Shown piece by piece: positions 61,463 to 64,000 of a stretch of 64,000 bases of DNA. How positions within the stretch are numbered: the stretch's first letter is position 1; the number at the start of each line of letters is the position of its first letter. A program made the position numbers and the translations under genes. The notes below the pieces were generated by a model. It had not been told where the DNA came from, searched no databases, and saw only the letters and a list, made by a program, of their open reading frames with translations. This stretch comes from Rubrobacter_A sp965214435 (GTDB lineage Bacteria > Actinomycetota > Rubrobacteria > Rubrobacterales > Rubrobacteraceae): the NCBI GenBank assembly GCA_965214435.1, contig OZ243960.1, positions 1,612,001 through 1,676,000 on the forward strand, in the 5' to 3' direction.

Positions 61463-63736
61463 TTGGCCGTAAAACCTCTCAGGAAAATGAGCCGCCGTTC
61501 GGCCGACTCTTTAGGAACCACGGTAGCAACCCTTTCTCCCCAGAAAGCCACCCTCGTCGCCCAGCCGGAGCTACACCCCGACTTATCCCGGGCGCTCGAA
61601 AAAATGGGTGCAGAAAAGCTCTACTCGCACCAGCTAGAAGCCTGCGAGCGGGTCTTCGCCGGGGAGAACGTCGTGGTCTCGACGGCCACCGCGAGCGGCA
61701 AGTCGCTCTGCTACAAGATACCGGCGTTCGAGAACGCGTTGCAGAGCCCGGCGAACCGGGCACTGTTCCTCTACCCGACAAAGGCGCTCGCCCAGGACCA
61801 GTTGCAGAAGATCCAGGGTCACAAGTTGCGCGGCGTGCATCCGGCGACCTACGATGGTGATACCCCGCAGGCGTTGCGGGCGGACATCCGCCGCCGGGCC
61901 AACGTACTGCTCACCAACCCCGACATGCTGAACGTCGGCATACTACCGGGCCACGAGGTGTGGGCGGACTTCCTCCGTAACTTGAAGCTTGTCGCCGTGG
62001 ACGAGGCGCACGTGTTGCGGGGTGTTTTCGGCTCGCACGTGGCGGCGGTTCTGCGGCGGCTGCGGCGGGTGGCGGTGCTCCACGGCGGGGACCCGAGGTT
62101 TGTCCTGACCAGCGCTACCATCGCAAATCCACAGGAACTGGCCGAGAGCCTTACCGGGCTGCCGTTTTCGCTCGTGGACGACGACGGGGCATCTTCTGGG
62201 GAGCGGCGGGTCGTGTTCCGGAACCCGCCGCTACTCGACAAGGAGAAGGGCGAGCGCCGCAGCTTGCTTACCGAGGGGGCGCTGGTCTTCGCGGACCTTG
62301 TGGCGCAGGGGGTAAGGACGATAGCTTTCGCCAAGTCCCGCAAGAGCGCAGAGCTTATCTACCGCTACGCCGCCGACCGGCTCGGGGTGGATAAAGCGCG
62401 GAGCATCTCGCCGTACCGGGCCGGCTACACGGCGCGCCAGCGGCGCGAGATCGAGGGCCGCCTGTTCCGGGGCGAACTTTTAGGCGTCGTCTCGACCAGT
62501 GCCCTGGAACTCGGGGTGGACGTCGGGGCTCTGGACGCCGTTGTATGCTGCGGCTACCCGGGCAGTGTGGCCTCCATCTGGCAGCAGTGGGGCCGGGCCG
62601 GGCGCGGAGACTCCCCGGCGCTCGCGGTGTACATCGCCGGCCGCGACGCCCTGGACCAGTACCTCTTCGAGAACCCGGGACGCGTGCTCGGCCGCCGTGT
62701 GGAGGCCGCCCGCGTAACCTTAGAGAATCCCTATATCCTGGGTCCGCACCTTTCGGCTGCCGCCTACGAAGCTCCGCTGGACGCCGACGACGAGGTGTAC
62801 TTCGGGCCGGCCTACCGGGATGTGGCGCGGCGGATGATGGATGCCCGGGAACTCGCGGCCAGTGGTGGGCGGCTAGTGTACGCGCGTGGGGACCGGCCGG
62901 CGCGCAACATATCCCTGCGCTCGGCGACGTCTGAGACCGTGATGGTGGCCGACCCGGATGGAGAGTTGATCGGCACGGCCGAAGCCTCCCGAGCTCCGAG
63001 CGAGCTGCACCCCGGAGCAACCTACCTCCACCGCGGCCAAACCTACGAGATAGAGAACCTCGACCTTTCCGCGAACCGCGCCGTTGCCCGCCGCGTCCCG
63101 AACCGCTACTACACCAAGCCCCGCGTCGAGACCGACGTCGAAATTTTAGAAGAACTGGAGAAGCGGGAGCTCTCGAACGGGGCTACGCTTCACTGGGGCC
63201 GGGTTCGGACCACGGACGCGGTCACGTTCTACAAAAAGGTCCAGGTAGCGGATGAGCGGGAGGTCGGGGTGTTTCCGCTGGACCTGCCGGACATCGTGCT
63301 CGATACCCAGGCGCTGTGGATCACGTTGCCCCCGGTCCCTAAAGGAGCAAAGCCGAGCTTCGAGAGTTTCGGCGGGGCCCTCCACGCCGCCGAGCACGGG
63401 ACGATAGGGCTCCTGCCCTTGTTCGCCATGTGCGACCGCTCGGACATCGGCGGCCTCTCGACCCCCATCCACCGCCAGACGAAACTACCCACCATCTTTG
63501 TCTACGACGGCTACCCCGGCGGTGTCGGCATCTCACGCCGCGGCTACGACGAGTTCGAGGCCCTGGCCCGCGATACTCTGGGCGCTATCACCCGCTGCCC
63601 CTGCGAGAGAGGATGCCCGGCGTGCATCCAGTCCCCGAAGTGCGGCAACTGGAACGAGCCCTTGAGCAAGGGCGGCGCGGTGAGCGTCCTGCGCTACCTC
63701 CTCGGCCAGGTAAGCGGCTACCCGACCATCGAATGA
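61463..63736 (+). CDS. DEAH-box helicase with DUF1998 zinc domain (Hrq1/YprA-like)
   Basis: A 757-aa helicase. Motif I ATASGKSLCYK (about 75-85), motif II VDEAHVLRG near residue 179, motif III TSATIANP, and motif VI QQWGRAGRGD (about 373-382). The C-terminal DUF1998 domain ends in a four-Cys cluster CPCERGCPACIQSPKCG (about 712-728). Family members unwind DNA in repair. TTG start at 61463; an ATG at codon 9 is an alternative. It ends overlapping the next ATG by 4 bp. Confidence 0.92.
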   Translation: MAVKPLRKMSRRSADSLGTTVATLSPQKATLVAQPELHPDLSRALEKMGAEKLYSHQLEACERVFAGENVVVSTATASGKSLCYKIPAFENALQSPANRALFLYPTKALAQDQLQKIQGHKLRGVHPATYDGDTPQALRADIRRRANVLLTNPDMLNVGILPGHEVWADFLRNLKLVAVDEAHVLRGVFGSHVAAVLRRLRRVAVLHGGDPRFVLTSATIANPQELAESLTGLPFSLVDDDGASSGERRVVFRNPPLLDKEKGERRSLLTEGALVFADLVAQGVRTIAFAKSRKSAELIYRYAADRLGVDKARSISPYRAGYTARQRREIEGRLFRGELLGVVSTSALELGVDVGALDAVVCCGYPGSVASIWQQWGRAGRGDSPALAVYIAGRDALDQYLFENPGRVLGRRVEAARVTLENPYILGPHLSAAAYEAPLDADDEVYFGPAYRDVARRMMDARELAASGGRLVYARGDRPARNISLRSATSETVMVADPDGELIGTAEASRAPSELHPGATYLHRGQTYEIENLDLSANRAVARRVPNRYYTKPRVETDVEILEELEKRELSNGATLHWGRVRTTDAVTFYKKVQVADEREVGVFPLDLPDIVLDTQALWITLPPVPKGAKPSFESFGGALHAAEHGTIGLLPLFAMCDRSDIGGLSTPIHRQTKLPTIFVYDGYPGGVGISRRGYDEFEALARDTLGAITRCPCERGCPACIQSPKCGNWNEPLSKGGAVSVLRYLLGQVSGYPTIE

Positions 63737-64000
63737 GCCGCCCGTACATAGCGGTCATCGGTACCGGAGAGCCTGACGCAGAGACCTACGAACTGGCCCG
63801 CGAGGTCGGGCGGCTCGTCGCGGAGCGCGGCGGTACCGTGGTCTGCGGCGGTCGAGGTGGAGTGATGGAGGCTGCGGCCAGGGGCGCTGCGGAAGCCGGA
63901 GGCGTATCCATCGGCATCCTGCCAGACGAGAACCGGTCGGCGGCAAACCCGTATCTTACGTACTCGGTGGCGACGGGTGTCGGTCAGGCCAGGAACCTGG
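63733..64000 (+). CDS. TIGR00725/LOG-like Rossmann protein, partial
   Basis: Only the first 89 codons are inside the window. YIAVIGTGEPDAETYELAREVGRLVAERGGTVVCGGRGGVMEAAARGAAEAGG in outline shows the SLOG fold: the N-terminal strand-loop, then GGRGGVMEA, which stands for the PGGxGTxxE motif of LOG-type phosphoribohydrolases. The motif form is that of TIGR00725 proteins of unknown activity. It is translationally coupled to the helicase gene. Confidence 0.8.
   Translation, partial: MSRPYIAVIGTGEPDAETYELAREVGRLVAERGGTVVCGGRGGVMEAAARGAAEAGGVSIGILPDENRSAANPYLTYSVATGVGQARNL

Overview
The window looks like chromosome of a very high-GC actinobacterium. Rubrobacter or a close relative is my best guess, by inference only. 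The signs are heavy GTG and TTG start use with 4-bp ATGA/GTGA/TTGA overlaps, a SARP/BTAD-type regulator, a 180-kDa-class NAD glutamate dehydrogenase, a V/A-type ATP synthase, and a Bacillus/Thermus-like large SRP RNA.

Layout. 1-7308 (minus strand): an adenylation-domain enzyme cut by the window edge, an AAC(3)-like acetyltransferase, then a sucrose-phosphate block of one SPS-PfkB fusion, one free SPS and one free PfkB kinase. 7450-8266: a c-di-GMP-I riboswitch in front of a secreted GH16 glucanase. 8446-9768: a CorC/HlyC membrane protein. 9908-18778: a near-consensus promoter, a yybP-ykoY (Mn2+) riboswitch candidate and a nine-gene V-type ATP synthase operon (D-G-I-K-E-C-F-A-B). 19080-27970: two small genes, a Ca2+/Na+ antiporter and a nine-gene Mrp/Mbh-like cation antiporter operon with three large NuoM/NuoN-like subunits and no full-length MrpA. 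28101-32904: an SDR, two ABC-2 permeases, a rhodanese with an in-frame TGA (selenocysteine candidate), a dienelactone hydrolase and two membrane proteins. 32973-33063: tRNA-Ser(GGA). 33302-39644: a sigma-70 factor, two small unknown genes and a heterodimeric ABC exporter. 39763-40890: an IS630-type element with target TA on both sides. 40987-43636: a minus-strand operon of an HtrA pseudoprotease, an intact HtrA-like protease and a LuxR-type regulator without phosphoacceptor. 44045-47529: two cupins, a DUF5519-like protein, a small GNAT and two TetR repressors. 47913-53004: a broken TPR gene, a SARP-AAA regulator and an intact TPR partner. 53299-58179: NAD-glutamate dehydrogenase. 58231-63736: SRP RNA, dnaX, ybaB, recR and a DUF1998 helicase, ending in a partial LOG-like gene.

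The most striking signals are in the regulation and recoding. They are the UGA in the rhodanese with a bacterial-SECIS-like hairpin at the right distance, two riboswitches, and four copies of a Pho-box-like promoter (two 8-bp repeats with an 11-bp period, 9 bp, then -10) in front of otherwise unrelated genes. Three TetR-type promoters also share an operator placed between -35 and -10. Everything was read by eye; no database search or folding program was run.
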